NCBI RefSeq assembly: GCF_024137025.1
Contig: NZ_JAMYJR010000011.1
Location: 1-63,501, forward strand
Reading direction: 5' to 3'
Length of the DNA stretch: 63,501 nt
From: Paractinoplanes aksuensis
GTDB taxonomy: Bacteria > Actinomycetota > Actinomycetes > Mycobacteriales > Micromonosporaceae
Numbering within the stretch: position 1 is the stretch's first letter; every line of letters starts with the position of its first letter. The position numbers and the translations under genes were made by a program. Positions 19,175-27,581 of this stretch are shown here, piece after piece. The notes beneath the pieces are model-generated. The model searched no databases. It saw only the letters and a program-made list of their open reading frames with translations, and was not told the DNA's origin.

Positions 19175-21340
19175 TTACGGGAAGCTGACCAGCGGAGCCA
19201 TGTTGCGCGCACCGTTCACGGTCGGTCCGGTGCTGTTGATGATGTTGACGATCGTGCCGGTGCCGCCGAGCGAGACCGACACCATGTCGCGGAACCGCAC
19301 GCCCGACTTGACCGGCACCTCGAACGCCCGCTGCGCGACCACCGACGGGTTGACGTTGAAGAAGCAGTAGCTGCCCAGCCCCCACGCCTCGTGCGTGTCG
19401 ACCGAGTCGGCCACCTTGTACGCGGCCCAGCCCCGGGTCGAGCCGTTCATCCAGGCCGCCTGGTTCGGCGGGTCGTACGGCATCTCGTTCTGATAGAAGT
19501 ACGTCCGCCCGCCGTTGCCGTTCCAGATCGTCTGGTACTGCTGATAGTGCTCGACGAACAGGCCGTACATCGTCACGTTGTCGCCGTTGACGATCAGGCC
19601 GTTGCGGCCCGGGTTCTGGGTCCAGCCCCACGTGCCGTTGTTGCCGTGGTCGGCCCGCCAGATCCAGGCGTGGTCGCCGATCACGTTGTCGCTGTTGACC
19701 TCGACGCTGACCGTGGCCTTGCCGGCGATCGAGCCGCCGACCCGCACGAAGACGTCGCTGAGCACGGTCGGGTTGGCCGCATGGTTGGCCGACGACCCGG
19801 CCGGGCCGACCTGGAGCAGCACGTTCGAGTTGGTGGTGCCGGCGTCGAAGAGCACCCCGGCCAGGCGTACGCCGTCCACGTCGGCGATGTTCATCGCGTT
19901 CACGCCGCCGGTCGGCACGAAGGTGGCCAGGCCCAGACCCAGGATCACGGTATTGGCCCGGGTCACGTTGAGCGGCGCGTTGAGGTTGTAGACGCCGGGG
20001 GTGACCAGCAGGTTCTTACCGGACGAGAGGGCGGCGTTGATCGTCGCGGCGGTGTCACCGGCCTTGACGACGTAGAACGTGCTGATCGACAGCGAACTGC
20101 CCGCCGGGTTGCCGTTGGCCCAGGTCGTGCCGCTCGTGTTGCTGCGCAGGGCGGGCACGAAGACCTGGTAGGCGCCGGCCGAGTCGACGTACAGGTAGGG
20201 CTTCTCGGCCACCAGCGGCGTCTGCCCGATCGTGGTGAACGGCGGGTTGGGGAAGCTCTGGGCCGGGGCGCCGGGCGAGCCGACGAAGACCTGGTTCCAG
20301 TTCGAGCCGTTCCAGCTGCCCATCTGCGAGTTGCGGGTGAGGAACTGCTGCTGGCTGCCGGACTGGATCTGGCCGTCGATCTTGGAGTCGGCGATGAAAC
20401 CACCGGACGACCAACCGCCGTCGGACAGAGCCAGGTTCCCGCGTACGTGCATCCGGCGGTACGGCGCGGCCTGCGACACCGCCCAGCGGTCGAGCCCGTC
20501 CGGCGGCGTCACGCTGAGCCCCTCGGCCGAGCGCCAGAAGTTCTGCGTGGCGTTCTGCGACCCGTCGTGCCACCAGTCGGCCTCGACGTGCACGTGCCCG
20601 TTGATGTTGACCTGGTCCGGGTTGAGACCGAGCCCGGCGACCTGGGTGAAGAAGCCGACGTTGACGTCGTTGCTGTAGCTGCCCGGCTTGAACAGCAGGG
20701 CGTACCGCTGCGTACCGAACTGGTTCTCGACCTGCTGGTTGAAGACCTGGTTGAGCCGGTTCTGGATGGTCGAGGCCGACATCGACGGGTCGAAGATCGA
20801 CACGTTGGGGCCGAGGTCGGGGTTGTTGGGGTTGGGCGGAACCGTGGTCGGGGGTGGAGTGCTGCCGCCGCTCATCGTCCACTTCTGGTTGGCGCCGCCG
20901 CCGCACGTCCACAGCTGCAGCTTGGCCCCGTCGGCCAGGTTGTTGTTGGTGATGTCGAGGCACTTGCCGGCCTTGACGTTGATCAGGTCGCGGGCCGCGT
21001 TCAGGGTCCACTGCTGGCTGGTCAGGCCGTTGAAGCAGTCCCACATGTGCACGACCGCGCCGTCGTTGGTGGCGCCGTTGGCCACGTCGAGGCACTTGCC
21101 GAGGCCGCGCAGCGAGCCGTCGTCGCCCAGCGTCCAGGTCTGGTTGGCGCCGGGGGAGCAGGTCCACATCTGGGGCTGATTGCCGTTGGCCGTGCTGCCG
21201 TTGGTCACGTCCAGGCATTTGCCGTTGGCCGCACTGGTGATCGTTCCGGTCGTCGCCGCCTGGGCCGCGGTCACGCCGACGATCCCCAGCGTCGCGGTGG
21301 CCAGGCCGATGACGACGGTAGCCAGGATTCTTCGCTTCAT
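19175..21340 (-). CDS. Secreted ricin-type lectin plus beta-helix protein
   Basis: A 721-residue secreted protein. The signal peptide (MKRRILATVVIGLATATLGIV ... AQA) is preceded by GAGGAC. A ricin B-type beta-trefoil (CBM13-like, about residues 30-155) shows three repeats with the QxW pattern: NQTWTL, SQQWTL, NQKWTM. A Pro-rich linker leads to a long domain of about 540 residues with right-handed beta-helix spacing (ANTVILGLGLATFVP, VDGVRLAGVLFDAG, NGLIVNGDNVTMYGLFVEHY). Similar actinobacterial proteins are often labelled adenylyl cyclase in databases, which the sequence does not support; a polysaccharide-active or GH55-like role is more likely. It follows the alginate lyase-family gene by 11 bases. 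Confidence 0.85.
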   Translation of the reverse strand: MKRRILATVVIGLATATLGIVGVTAAQAATTGTITSAANGKCLDVTNGSTANGNQPQMWTCSPGANQTWTLGDDGSLRGLGKCLDVANGATNDGAVVHMWDCFNGLTSQQWTLNAARDLINVKAGKCLDITNNNLADGAKLQLWTCGGGANQKWTMSGGSTPPPTTVPPNPNNPDLGPNVSIFDPSMSASTIQNRLNQVFNQQVENQFGTQRYALLFKPGSYSNDVNVGFFTQVAGLGLNPDQVNINGHVHVEADWWHDGSQNATQNFWRSAEGLSVTPPDGLDRWAVSQAAPYRRMHVRGNLALSDGGWSSGGFIADSKIDGQIQSGSQQQFLTRNSQMGSWNGSNWNQVFVGSPGAPAQSFPNPPFTTIGQTPLVAEKPYLYVDSAGAYQVFVPALRSNTSGTTWANGNPAGSSLSISTFYVVKAGDTAATINAALSSGKNLLVTPGVYNLNAPLNVTRANTVILGLGLATFVPTGGVNAMNIADVDGVRLAGVLFDAGTTNSNVLLQVGPAGSSANHAANPTVLSDVFVRVGGSIAGKATVSVEVNSDNVIGDHAWIWRADHGNNGTWGWTQNPGRNGLIVNGDNVTMYGLFVEHYQQYQTIWNGNGGRTYFYQNEMPYDPPNQAAWMNGSTRGWAAYKVADSVDTHEAWGLGSYCFFNVNPSVVAQRAFEVPVKSGVRFRDMVSVSLGGTGTIVNIINSTGPTVNGARNMAPLVSFP

Positions 21341-21351
21341 ATGTCCTCGCC

Positions 21352-22527
21352 TCAGGCCGGGTTGTTCGCGTGGGTGAGCGTCTCCCAGGCCACGAACAGG
21401 TTGTTCGTGCCCTGCGGGCGGCGCGTCTCGGTGTACGTGCGGCTGTTGCTCATGGCGATGCCGAGCCGGTTGGCCAGCGCGTTGTACGCCACCTCGGTCA
21501 CCGGGCCGAGCCCCTTGACCACGGACCCGCCGCAGATGTTGCCGGGCACGGCCGTGCCGTTCTCGAACTTGGTGTGGAAGCCCAGCCCGTGCCGCATCCG
21601 CTCGGAGAGCGACGGCCACAGGTCGACGCCCTGGATGCGGGTGGTCTCGGCGACGTGGCTGATGGCGCTGAGGCCGTAGCCGGTGTGCACGAAGTCGCGG
21701 CAGGTCTCCTGGGACAGGCCGTCGACGAATGTGCTCTGCCCCTGCCAGTAGCTGATCAGCTCGGCCCGGGTGTCGACGCTGCCGACCGGCGGGTACTTCG
21801 GCTGGCTGCCGTCGGCCGCGATGTAGACGTACGCCGCCGCGCGGGCCTGGAAGCGGGTGATGGCCCGGTCGTAACTGGTCTTGTCGTCGAGGTGGACGGC
21901 GATGCCGACGGCCGCCTCCATCATCGACAGCTCCCAGTTGCCGTTGCTGCTGCTGCCCGCGATGACGACCGGCAGATAGACGTTGCGCAGCATGGTGGCG
22001 AACCGGGCCTGGTTGGGCCAGTTGCCGTACGCGTGCTTGATGATCTCGGCCGCGCGGGGCCACACCGAGCCGGCCCAGCCGGTCTGCAGCGGCGCGTTGC
22101 TGTTGGTGTGCGACCGGATCGTGGCCGACCACGCGTCCATCAGCGCGATCGACTTCTGGGCGTAGGCCGTGTTACCCGTGAAATACCAGATCAGAGCGTC
22201 CGTGTACGCCGCGATGGCGTCCTCCCGCTCGTCCGTGCACCCGTTGTTGGGGTTGGAGTACGAGCCGCATTCGACAGTGGCTCGCGGCGCCGGCGTGCGT
22301 GACAGGGACGCGTACCGGCTGGCCAGCATCTGGTTGTAGGCGGCCGTCCACGGCTGCGCCTGCTGCTGCACCTTGGTCTTGACGAAGTCGAGCTGGGCCC
22401 GGCTGACCAGGACGCCGGGGTGGGTGAACGTGACGGGGGCCGCGTCCGCGGTGGCCAGGCGAACGCCGAAAGTGGCGGTCGCCGCGGCTAATGCCGTGAA
22501 CGCGGCCAGGAGTGCGCGTCGGCGCAT
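21352..22527 (-). CDS. Secreted alginate lyase-family protein
   Basis: 391 residues with a signal peptide (RRRALLAAFTALAAATATFG ... ADA). The mature protein fits the alginate_lyase (PF05426) alpha/alpha-toroid family: HPGVLVSRAQLDFVKTKV at the start, ALIWYFTGNTAYAQKSIALMDAWSATI, the SNGNWELSMMEAAVGIAV segment with catalytic-type Asn and Glu, and ETCRDFVHTGYGLSAISHVAE with a conserved histidine and tyrosine. Many actinobacterial members act on unknown uronate polymers, so alginate as substrate is not assured. It starts an operon with the lectin/beta-helix gene. The ribosome site GGGAG lies inside a perfect hairpin (22534-22588). Confidence 0.87.
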   Translation of the reverse strand: MRRRALLAAFTALAAATATFGVRLATADAAPVTFTHPGVLVSRAQLDFVKTKVQQQAQPWTAAYNQMLASRYASLSRTPAPRATVECGSYSNPNNGCTDEREDAIAAYTDALIWYFTGNTAYAQKSIALMDAWSATIRSHTNSNAPLQTGWAGSVWPRAAEIIKHAYGNWPNQARFATMLRNVYLPVVIAGSSSNGNWELSMMEAAVGIAVHLDDKTSYDRAITRFQARAAAYVYIAADGSQPKYPPVGSVDTRAELISYWQGQSTFVDGLSQETCRDFVHTGYGLSAISHVAETTRIQGVDLWPSLSERMRHGLGFHTKFENGTAVPGNICGGSVVKGLGPVTEVAYNALANRLGIAMSNSRTYTETRRPQGTNNLFVAWETLTHANNPA

Positions 22528-22533
22528 GGGGAT

Positions 22534-22588
22534 CTCCCGGGGTGGGGTGGGGAACCGGAAAGGTAGTTAACAGATCCCACCCCGGGAG
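22534..22588 (-). promoter_or_regulatory. Leader hairpin covering the ribosome site of the alginate lyase gene
   Basis: CTCCCGGGGTGGG at 22534-22546 and its exact complement CCCACCCCGGGAG at 22576-22588 form a 13-base-pair, nearly all-GC stem with a 29-base loop. Read as minus-strand RNA, the 3' arm ends in CCCGGGAG, whose GGGAG is the only ribosome site for the ATG at 22527, six bases away. Folding would hide it. This could be a translational switch or a binding site for a dimeric protein at DNA level. Confidence 0.6.
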
Positions 22589-22647
22589 GCGTGCGGTCAA
22601 GGAGATATCGACCGACTTAACTTTCTCTTAAGGTTTTTCTTCACGCC

Positions 22648-23529
22648 TTACTTGAAGTAGTGACCCTGGGCAAGATCATCGATCAGGGTCGGTCCGGACG
22701 GGTTCCAGCCCAGCCGTTCGCGGGTGAGAGTGTTCGAGGCCGGGCTGTCGGCGGCGAACATCGGGCCGATCCAGCCGAGCTCCTCCGGCGCGGCCGGGGC
22801 GGCGGGTACGCCGAGGCCATACCCGATGGCCTCGGCGATCGCGCGGCCGGTCACCGCCTCCTCGGCCACGGCGTGCAGGATCGTGGGCGCGGCGGTGGCC
22901 TGCTCGACGGCCAGCCGGAACAGGGCGGCCGCGTCGTCGCGGTGCACGGCCGTCCAGCGGTTGGCGCCATCGCCGACGTAGCCGGTCGAGCCGCGCTCGC
23001 GGGCGACCCGGATCAACTCGGGGACGAAACCGCCGTCGCCCTCGCCGTGCACGGTCGGGGCCAGGCGGACGGAGATCGGCTTCACGTCGCGCTCGGCCAG
23101 GGCGAGCAGCGCGGCCGCGTTCTGCTGGCGCGGGTGGGCGGTGGCCGGGTCCGGGATGTCGCGCTCGGTGGCGACCTGGCCCGGGGTCAGCCCGAGCGTG
23201 CCCGAGGCGATCGCGAACGGCCGCCCGGTGCCGGCCAGCGTCTCGCCGATCGCGTCGATGGCGGCCCGGTCCTTGCGCAGCGACTCGGCGAAGTTGCCGA
23301 AGTCGTGCACGAAGGCCAGGTGGATGACGGCGTCGGTGGTGCGGGCGCCCTGTTGCAGGACGGCGAGCGTGTCGAGGTCACCCCGCAGCACCTGGGCGCC
23401 GGTCTCGGCGACGCGCTGGGCCGAGGCGTCGGAGCGGGCCAAGCCGGTGACCTCATGGCCGTGCTTGAGCAGTTCGGGGACGACGGCCGAGCCGATCCAG
23501 CCCGAGGCGCCGGTGACGAATACGCGCAT
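22648..23529 (-). CDS. NAD-dependent epimerase/SDR-family oxidoreductase (extended, atypical)
   Basis: A 293-residue Rossmann protein with the NAD-binding GASGWIGSAVVPELLKHGHEVTGLARS motif (TGxxGxxG type). Atypical extended SDR: DLDTLAVLQQG, VIHLAFVHDF, a serine in IASGTLGL. There is no clear YxxxK; the expected position reads HPRQQNAAALLA. Actinobacterial homologues with the same substitution are annotated as SDR family oxidoreductases, so the enzyme may still bind NAD(P) but use different chemistry. The ATG at 23529 has AGAAGGAA before it. It diverges from a TetR gene across three repeated operator-like sites, the usual layout for a regulator and its target. Confidence 0.85.
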   Translation of the reverse strand: MRVFVTGASGWIGSAVVPELLKHGHEVTGLARSDASAQRVAETGAQVLRGDLDTLAVLQQGARTTDAVIHLAFVHDFGNFAESLRKDRAAIDAIGETLAGTGRPFAIASGTLGLTPGQVATERDIPDPATAHPRQQNAAALLALAERDVKPISVRLAPTVHGEGDGGFVPELIRVARERGSTGYVGDGANRWTAVHRDDAAALFRLAVEQATAAPTILHAVAEEAVTGRAIAEAIGYGLGVPAAPAAPEELGWIGPMFAADSPASNTLTRERLGWNPSGPTLIDDLAQGHYFK

Positions 23530-23545
23530 GGCAGTTCCTTCTCTC

Positions 23546-23626
23546 ATGTCAGTGACTGTCGTCAGCCTAGCTCGCCATGTCAGTCGCTGTCATCGCTCCG
23601 TGAGGTGTGATGTCAGGAACTGCCGT
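23546..23626. promoter_or_regulatory. Three operator-like repeats between SDR and TetR genes
   Basis: A 17-base element ATGTCAGTGACTGTCGT recurs at 23546-23562, 23577-23593 (ATGTCAGTCGCTGTCAT) and 23610-23626 (ATGTCAGGAACTGCCGT). Each has a CAGT-N-ACTG-type dyad at its core. Spacing is 31 and 33 bases, about three helical turns, so three dimers could bind one face of the DNA. The likely binder is the adjacent TetR protein. Confidence 0.7.
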
Positions 23627-23643
23627 CGGATATCGTTCGGGGC

Positions 23644-24231
23644 ATGGGTCGCTGGGAGCCGAACGCACAGTCCCGCCTGCGTCAGGCGGCGATGGACCTG
23701 TACGCCGAGCGCGGCTTCGACCAGACGACGGTGGCCGAGATCGCGGAGCGGGCCGGGCTGACCGAGCGAACCTTCTTCCGCCACTTCGCCGACAAGCGCG
23801 AGGTCCTGTTCGCCGGCTCCGAACGTCTCCAGGCCCTCCTCCTCAAGTCGGTGGCCGAGTCACCGCTGCTGTCCGAGGCCGCTGCGGGACCGGCCGCTCT
23901 CGCTGCGGTGGCGGCGGCGTTCGAGGTGGCCGCGGCCGACTACTTCCCGCCGGTCGAGTACTCGCGGCAGCGGCAGCGGGTGATCGACGCCAACCCCCCG
24001 TTGCAGGAACGCGAGGTGGCCAAGATGGACCGCATCTCGGCCGCGCTGGCCGGCATTCTGCGCGAGCGTGGCGTCGGTGACCTGGCCGCCGCGCTGGCCG
24101 CCGAAGCCGGAACGGGCGCCTTCAAGGTGGCGTTCACCCGCTGGGTGGCCGATCCCGCCGACGGCTCTCTGCTCGGTCATGTGCGAGAGGCCATCGCCGA
24201 GTTGCGCACACTCCTCCCGGCTACTGCCTAG
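23644..24231 (+). CDS. TetR-family transcriptional regulator
   Basis: 195 residues. The N-terminal helix-turn-helix (LRQAAMDLYAERGFDQTTVAEIAERAGLTERTFFRHFADKREVLF) is textbook TetR, with a C-terminal ligand domain of the type seen in regulators of NAD-dependent epimerases. TATCGT at 23632-23637 lies six bases before the ATG without a ribosome site, so translation is probably leaderless. It faces the SDR gene across three repeated dyads and probably represses both. Confidence 0.93.
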   Translation: MGRWEPNAQSRLRQAAMDLYAERGFDQTTVAEIAERAGLTERTFFRHFADKREVLFAGSERLQALLLKSVAESPLLSEAAAGPAALAAVAAAFEVAAADYFPPVEYSRQRQRVIDANPPLQEREVAKMDRISAALAGILRERGVGDLAAALAAEAGTGAFKVAFTRWVADPADGSLLGHVREAIAELRTLLPATA

Positions 24232-24251
24232 CTGGCCGCGCCGCGCGAAAG

Positions 24252-24281
24252 CTGAAACTTCCTCGGGATTTCCGGTACATT
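24252..24281 (+). promoter_or_regulatory. Candidate leaderless promoter of the FAD dehydrogenase gene
   Basis: CTGAAA at 24252-24257 and TACATT at 24276-24281 are separated by 18 bases and match -35/-10 elements. The -10 ends eight bases before the ATG at 24290 and no ribosome site exists, so transcription probably starts at or next to the start codon. Confidence 0.45.
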
Positions 24282-24289
24282 GCCGGGCC

Positions 24290-25960
24290 ATGGACGCAGA
24301 CGTCATCGTTGTCGGGGCCGGACTGGCCGGGCTCGCCGCCGCCCACGAGCTCACCCGGGCCGGCAAGCAGGTGATCCTGGTCGACCAGGAGAACGAGGCC
24401 AACCTGGGCGGGCAGGCGTTCTGGTCCTTCGGCGGCCTGTTCCTGGTCGACACGCCCGAGCAGCGGCGCATGCGCGTCGCCGACTCGTTCGACCTGGCCT
24501 GGAACGACTGGCAGGGCAGCGCCGGCTTCGACCGCCTCGACGACCAGGACTCCTGGGGGTCGCGCTGGGCCCGGGCCTACGTCGAGTTCGCCGCGGGCGA
24601 GAAGCGGGCCTGGCTGTCCTCGCTGGGCATGTCGTGGCTGCCCACCGTGGGCTGGGCCGAACGCGGCAGCCTGCGCGCCGACGGGCACGGCAACACGGTG
24701 CCGCGTTTCCACGTCACCTGGGGCACCGGCACCGGGGTGGTCGCGCCGTTCGTCCGGTCGATCCAGGACGCCGGGGCCCGGGGACTGGTGACGTTCCGCT
24801 ACCGCCACCGTGTGGATGAGCTCGTGGTCGAGAACGGCACGGTCACCGGCGTACGCGGGAAGGTGCTGGCGCCTTCGGCCGGTGCACGGGGTGAGCCGTC
24901 CAGCCGCGAGACCGTCGGGGAATTCACGTTGACGGCGCAGGCGGTGGTCGTGAGCTCCGGCGGCATCGGGGGCAACCACGATCTCGTACGAAAATTTTGG
25001 CCTGAGAATTTGGGCCGTCCCCCGCAGCGCATGATCACCGGCGTCCCCGAGTACGTCGACGGCCGCCTGCTGCAGATCTCGGCCGACGCCGGCGCGCGCC
25101 TGGTCAACCGCGACCGCATGTGGCACTACACCGAGGGCATCCAGAACTGGAACCCGATCTGGCCCGCCCACGGCATCCGCATCCTGCCCGCCCCCTCGTC
25201 GATGTGGTTCGACGCGCTGGGCCGGCGGCTGCCCGCGCCGTGCTTCCCCGGCTACGACACGATGAGCACGCTGCGCCACCTGCGCACGACGCCGGACATC
25301 GCGCAGTACGACCACTCCTGGTTCATCCTCACCCAGAAGATCATCGAGAAGGAGTTCGCGCTCTCCGGCTCCGAGCAGAACCCCGACATCACGGCCGGCG
25401 ACAAGCGGGCCTTCCTGCGCGAACGCATCCTGGGCAAGGGCGCGCCGGCGCCCGTCGAGGCGTTCAAGCGCAAGGGCGCCGACTTCGTGGTCGCGTCGAC
25501 GCTGGACGACCTGGTCGCCGGCATGAACAAGCTGACCGAGGAACCGCTGCTGGACGCGGCCCGCCTGCGCACCCAGATCGAGTCCCGGGACCGCCAGATC
25601 GGCCACCCGTACGCCAAGGACGCCCAGATCCAGGGCATCCACAACTCCCGGCGCTACCTGGGCGACCGCATCGGCCGCACGGCTGCGCCGCACCGCCTGC
25701 TCGACCCGGCGGCGGGCCCGCTGATCGGCATCAAGCTGCACATCCTGACCCGCAAAACCCTGGGCGGCATCCAGACCGATTTGGAATCACGCGCCCTGTC
25801 GTCCGACGGCACCCCCATCCCCGGCCTGTACGCGGCGGGCGAGGTAGCCGGATTCGGCGGCGGCGGCGTCCACGGCTACAACGCCCTGGAAGGCACCTTC
25901 CTCGGCGGCTGCCTCTTCAGCGGCCGCGCCGCCGGCCGCCACCTGGCCAAAACCCTCTGA
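24290..25960 (+). CDS. FAD-binding dehydrogenase (3-ketosteroid dehydrogenase/fumarate reductase-like)
   Basis: A 556-residue flavoprotein. The N-terminal dinucleotide fold is DVIVVGAGLAGLAAAHELTRAGKQVILVDQE, followed by NLGGQAFWSFGGLF. The middle part carries SSGGIGGNHDLVRKFWP and the C-terminal FAD contact is PIPGLYAAGEVAGFGGGGVHGYNALEGTFLGGCLFSGRAAGR. This is the fumarate-reductase/KstD superfamily branch usually annotated FAD-binding dehydrogenase; the substrate is not known. It stands alone, 58 bases after the TetR gene. Its last 32 bases are imperfectly duplicated just downstream (25981-26011). Confidence 0.9.
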   Translation: MDADVIVVGAGLAGLAAAHELTRAGKQVILVDQENEANLGGQAFWSFGGLFLVDTPEQRRMRVADSFDLAWNDWQGSAGFDRLDDQDSWGSRWARAYVEFAAGEKRAWLSSLGMSWLPTVGWAERGSLRADGHGNTVPRFHVTWGTGTGVVAPFVRSIQDAGARGLVTFRYRHRVDELVVENGTVTGVRGKVLAPSAGARGEPSSRETVGEFTLTAQAVVVSSGGIGGNHDLVRKFWPENLGRPPQRMITGVPEYVDGRLLQISADAGARLVNRDRMWHYTEGIQNWNPIWPAHGIRILPAPSSMWFDALGRRLPAPCFPGYDTMSTLRHLRTTPDIAQYDHSWFILTQKIIEKEFALSGSEQNPDITAGDKRAFLRERILGKGAPAPVEAFKRKGADFVVASTLDDLVAGMNKLTEEPLLDAARLRTQIESRDRQIGHPYAKDAQIQGIHNSRRYLGDRIGRTAAPHRLLDPAAGPLIGIKLHILTRKTLGGIQTDLESRALSSDGTPIPGLYAAGEVAGFGGGGVHGYNALEGTFLGGCLFSGRAAGRHLAKTL

Positions 25961-26318
25961 CAACCCCGCCCGCTTCGGCGCCGCCTGCCGCCACCTGGCC
26001 AGAGTCTTTGACCGCCAACCCACATCCGCGGCAGCGGCCGGTGCTGGCTGTCTTGTGAGCGTCCGTCCAACCGTTGACCCCGCCCCGTGACCGTGCATCA
26101 CGGTCTGCCCGGCTGCCTGCGAGTGCTCGCCCGAGCCCTTTGGCCAGCCAACCCATGACCATGCCCGCCCCATGCTGCGTCGCGAGCGCTCGAAGCCGCC
26201 TGGCCGGCCACCCGCGCCCGTGGCCTCCTCAGTCGGGTCGGTGCTCTGTCTGCAGCGCTCGTGTGCATCGGTGAGTGCTCGCTCTACCGGAGTTCGCACT
26301 CCGGAGCCTGGGGCGGGG
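25961..26318. other. Gene-free interval with a duplicated gene tail
   Basis: No convincing gene. Bases 25981-26011 repeat, with few changes, the last 32 bases of the FAD dehydrogenase gene including the stop (GCCGCCACCTGGCC core), suggesting a short tandem duplication that then decayed. Open frames on both strands look like composition artefacts. No terminator hairpin with a T-run was found. Confidence 0.5.
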
Positions 26319-27326
26319 TCAGGGGAGGGACCAGCGCTGGCCGGCGGAGCCGGTGCAGGACGCGACGGTGACGCCGGTGCCGGAGCGGCGGCCGGCCGAC
26401 GGGTCGGTCAGGCACGTGTTGGTGGCGGCGTTGATCAGGCGCTGGTTGGACACGCGCCACTGGGCCGGGGTGCGGCCGTCGCAGCTGACGATCTCGACGC
26501 GGTTGTCGCCGACGGCCAGCGCGCATTTGCCCTGTACGCGCAGCGTGCCGTCGGTGGCCAGGGTCCAGCTCTGGGCGATCGAGTTGTTGCAGTCGTAGAC
26601 CTGCACGTGGTTGCCGTCGACGGCGATCGCGCCGTTCAGGTCGAGGCACAGGCCGTTCTGACCGCGGATCACGCCGGTGCGGTCGCTGGCCGGAGGAACC
26701 GGCGCGACACCCTGCGGCGCCTTGGGCGGGGCGGTGGTCTGGCCGCCGCCGGTCGGGGACGGGGTCAGCGAGATCGGCTGACCGGCCGACGGGCTGCTGG
26801 TGGGCGCGCTCGTGGCGCTGGTGGCGGACGTCGAGGTCGTGCCGCTGGGCGTGGTCGTGGCTCCGGTCGCGTTGCCGGCCGGGGCGCCGGTGCCGGGGCG
26901 ACCGCCCGTGGGGCTCGACCCGCCGGGCGCGGGGGAGGTGGCGGCGCTCGTCGAGGCCGGGGCTGTCGCCGCGGGCAGCGGGCCGCCGGGCAGACCGGTC
27001 GTCACCGAGGGCCGGACGTCATCGCGCAGCGCCGCGAAACCGGCGGCCGCGGCGCCGAGCACGACCACCGCGGCCGTGCCGGCCAGGACGAGCACCCGCC
27101 GGCGGTGGCTGCCGCGGGCCGGGCTCGTAGCCACGGCGGCGTGCTTGCGGCGGAACGGCAGGTGCAGGATCGCCGTGGCGGTGTTGTCGGCGGCCGGCTG
27201 ATCAGTCGGTGTCTCCGCCGGCCAGGTCTGGGGCGAGTCGTCGTCGGGCGCGCCGGAATCGCGCAGCACGAACGGCCGGACCAGCAGGGGATCCCGCTCG
27301 TCGCCGTGTTCGCCGTTCGCCGTCAC
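26319..27326 (-). CDS. Membrane-anchored ricin-type lectin protein
   Basis: 335 residues: an acidic cytoplasmic N-terminus (about 75 residues, MTANGEHGDERDPLLVRPFV), one membrane helix (VLVLAGTAAVVVLGAAAAGFAAL), a long Ser/Thr/Pro/Ala-rich external stalk (about 110-205), and a C-terminal beta-trefoil (about 215-335) with repeats QSWTL, AQWRVS and QRWSLP plus the paired cysteines of ricin-type domains. The topology puts the sugar-binding domain outside the cell. The start is a GTG. Carbohydrate binding is inferred from the fold; no enzyme domain is attached. Confidence 0.85.
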   Translation of the reverse strand: MTANGEHGDERDPLLVRPFVLRDSGAPDDDSPQTWPAETPTDQPAADNTATAILHLPFRRKHAAVATSPARGSHRRRVLVLAGTAAVVVLGAAAAGFAALRDDVRPSVTTGLPGGPLPAATAPASTSAATSPAPGGSSPTGGRPGTGAPAGNATGATTTPSGTTSTSATSATSAPTSSPSAGQPISLTPSPTGGGQTTAPPKAPQGVAPVPPASDRTGVIRGQNGLCLDLNGAIAVDGNHVQVYDCNNSIAQSWTLATDGTLRVQGKCALAVGDNRVEIVSCDGRTPAQWRVSNQRLINAATNTCLTDPSAGRRSGTGVTVASCTGSAGQRWSLP

Positions 27327-27581
27327 GCTTCACCCGCCGCCATCGAGCTGCCAAGAGACGATCGGCGGTCCAAGCTACCCGCGGAGATCACGATCTGCCG
27401 CCCCCTGAACATCCGACTTTCCGCCCGTTGCGGCCGATCGGGTAGGGAACGACCAGCTTCAGTCGGCTTGGCGACAGCAACCTTCATGCTCCAAAACGGA
27501 GAACCGAATTGATCTCGCGTGAACCTACCTTCTTGATCATCCAGGCGCGACCCAGCCGCCGGCGACCATCGAGGTATCCCC

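Noticed and set aside
19175..21340. Adenylyl cyclase label often given to homologues of the lectin/beta-helix protein
   Set aside because: No cyclase catalytic motif is present; the protein is secreted and shows beta-trefoil and beta-helix patterns.
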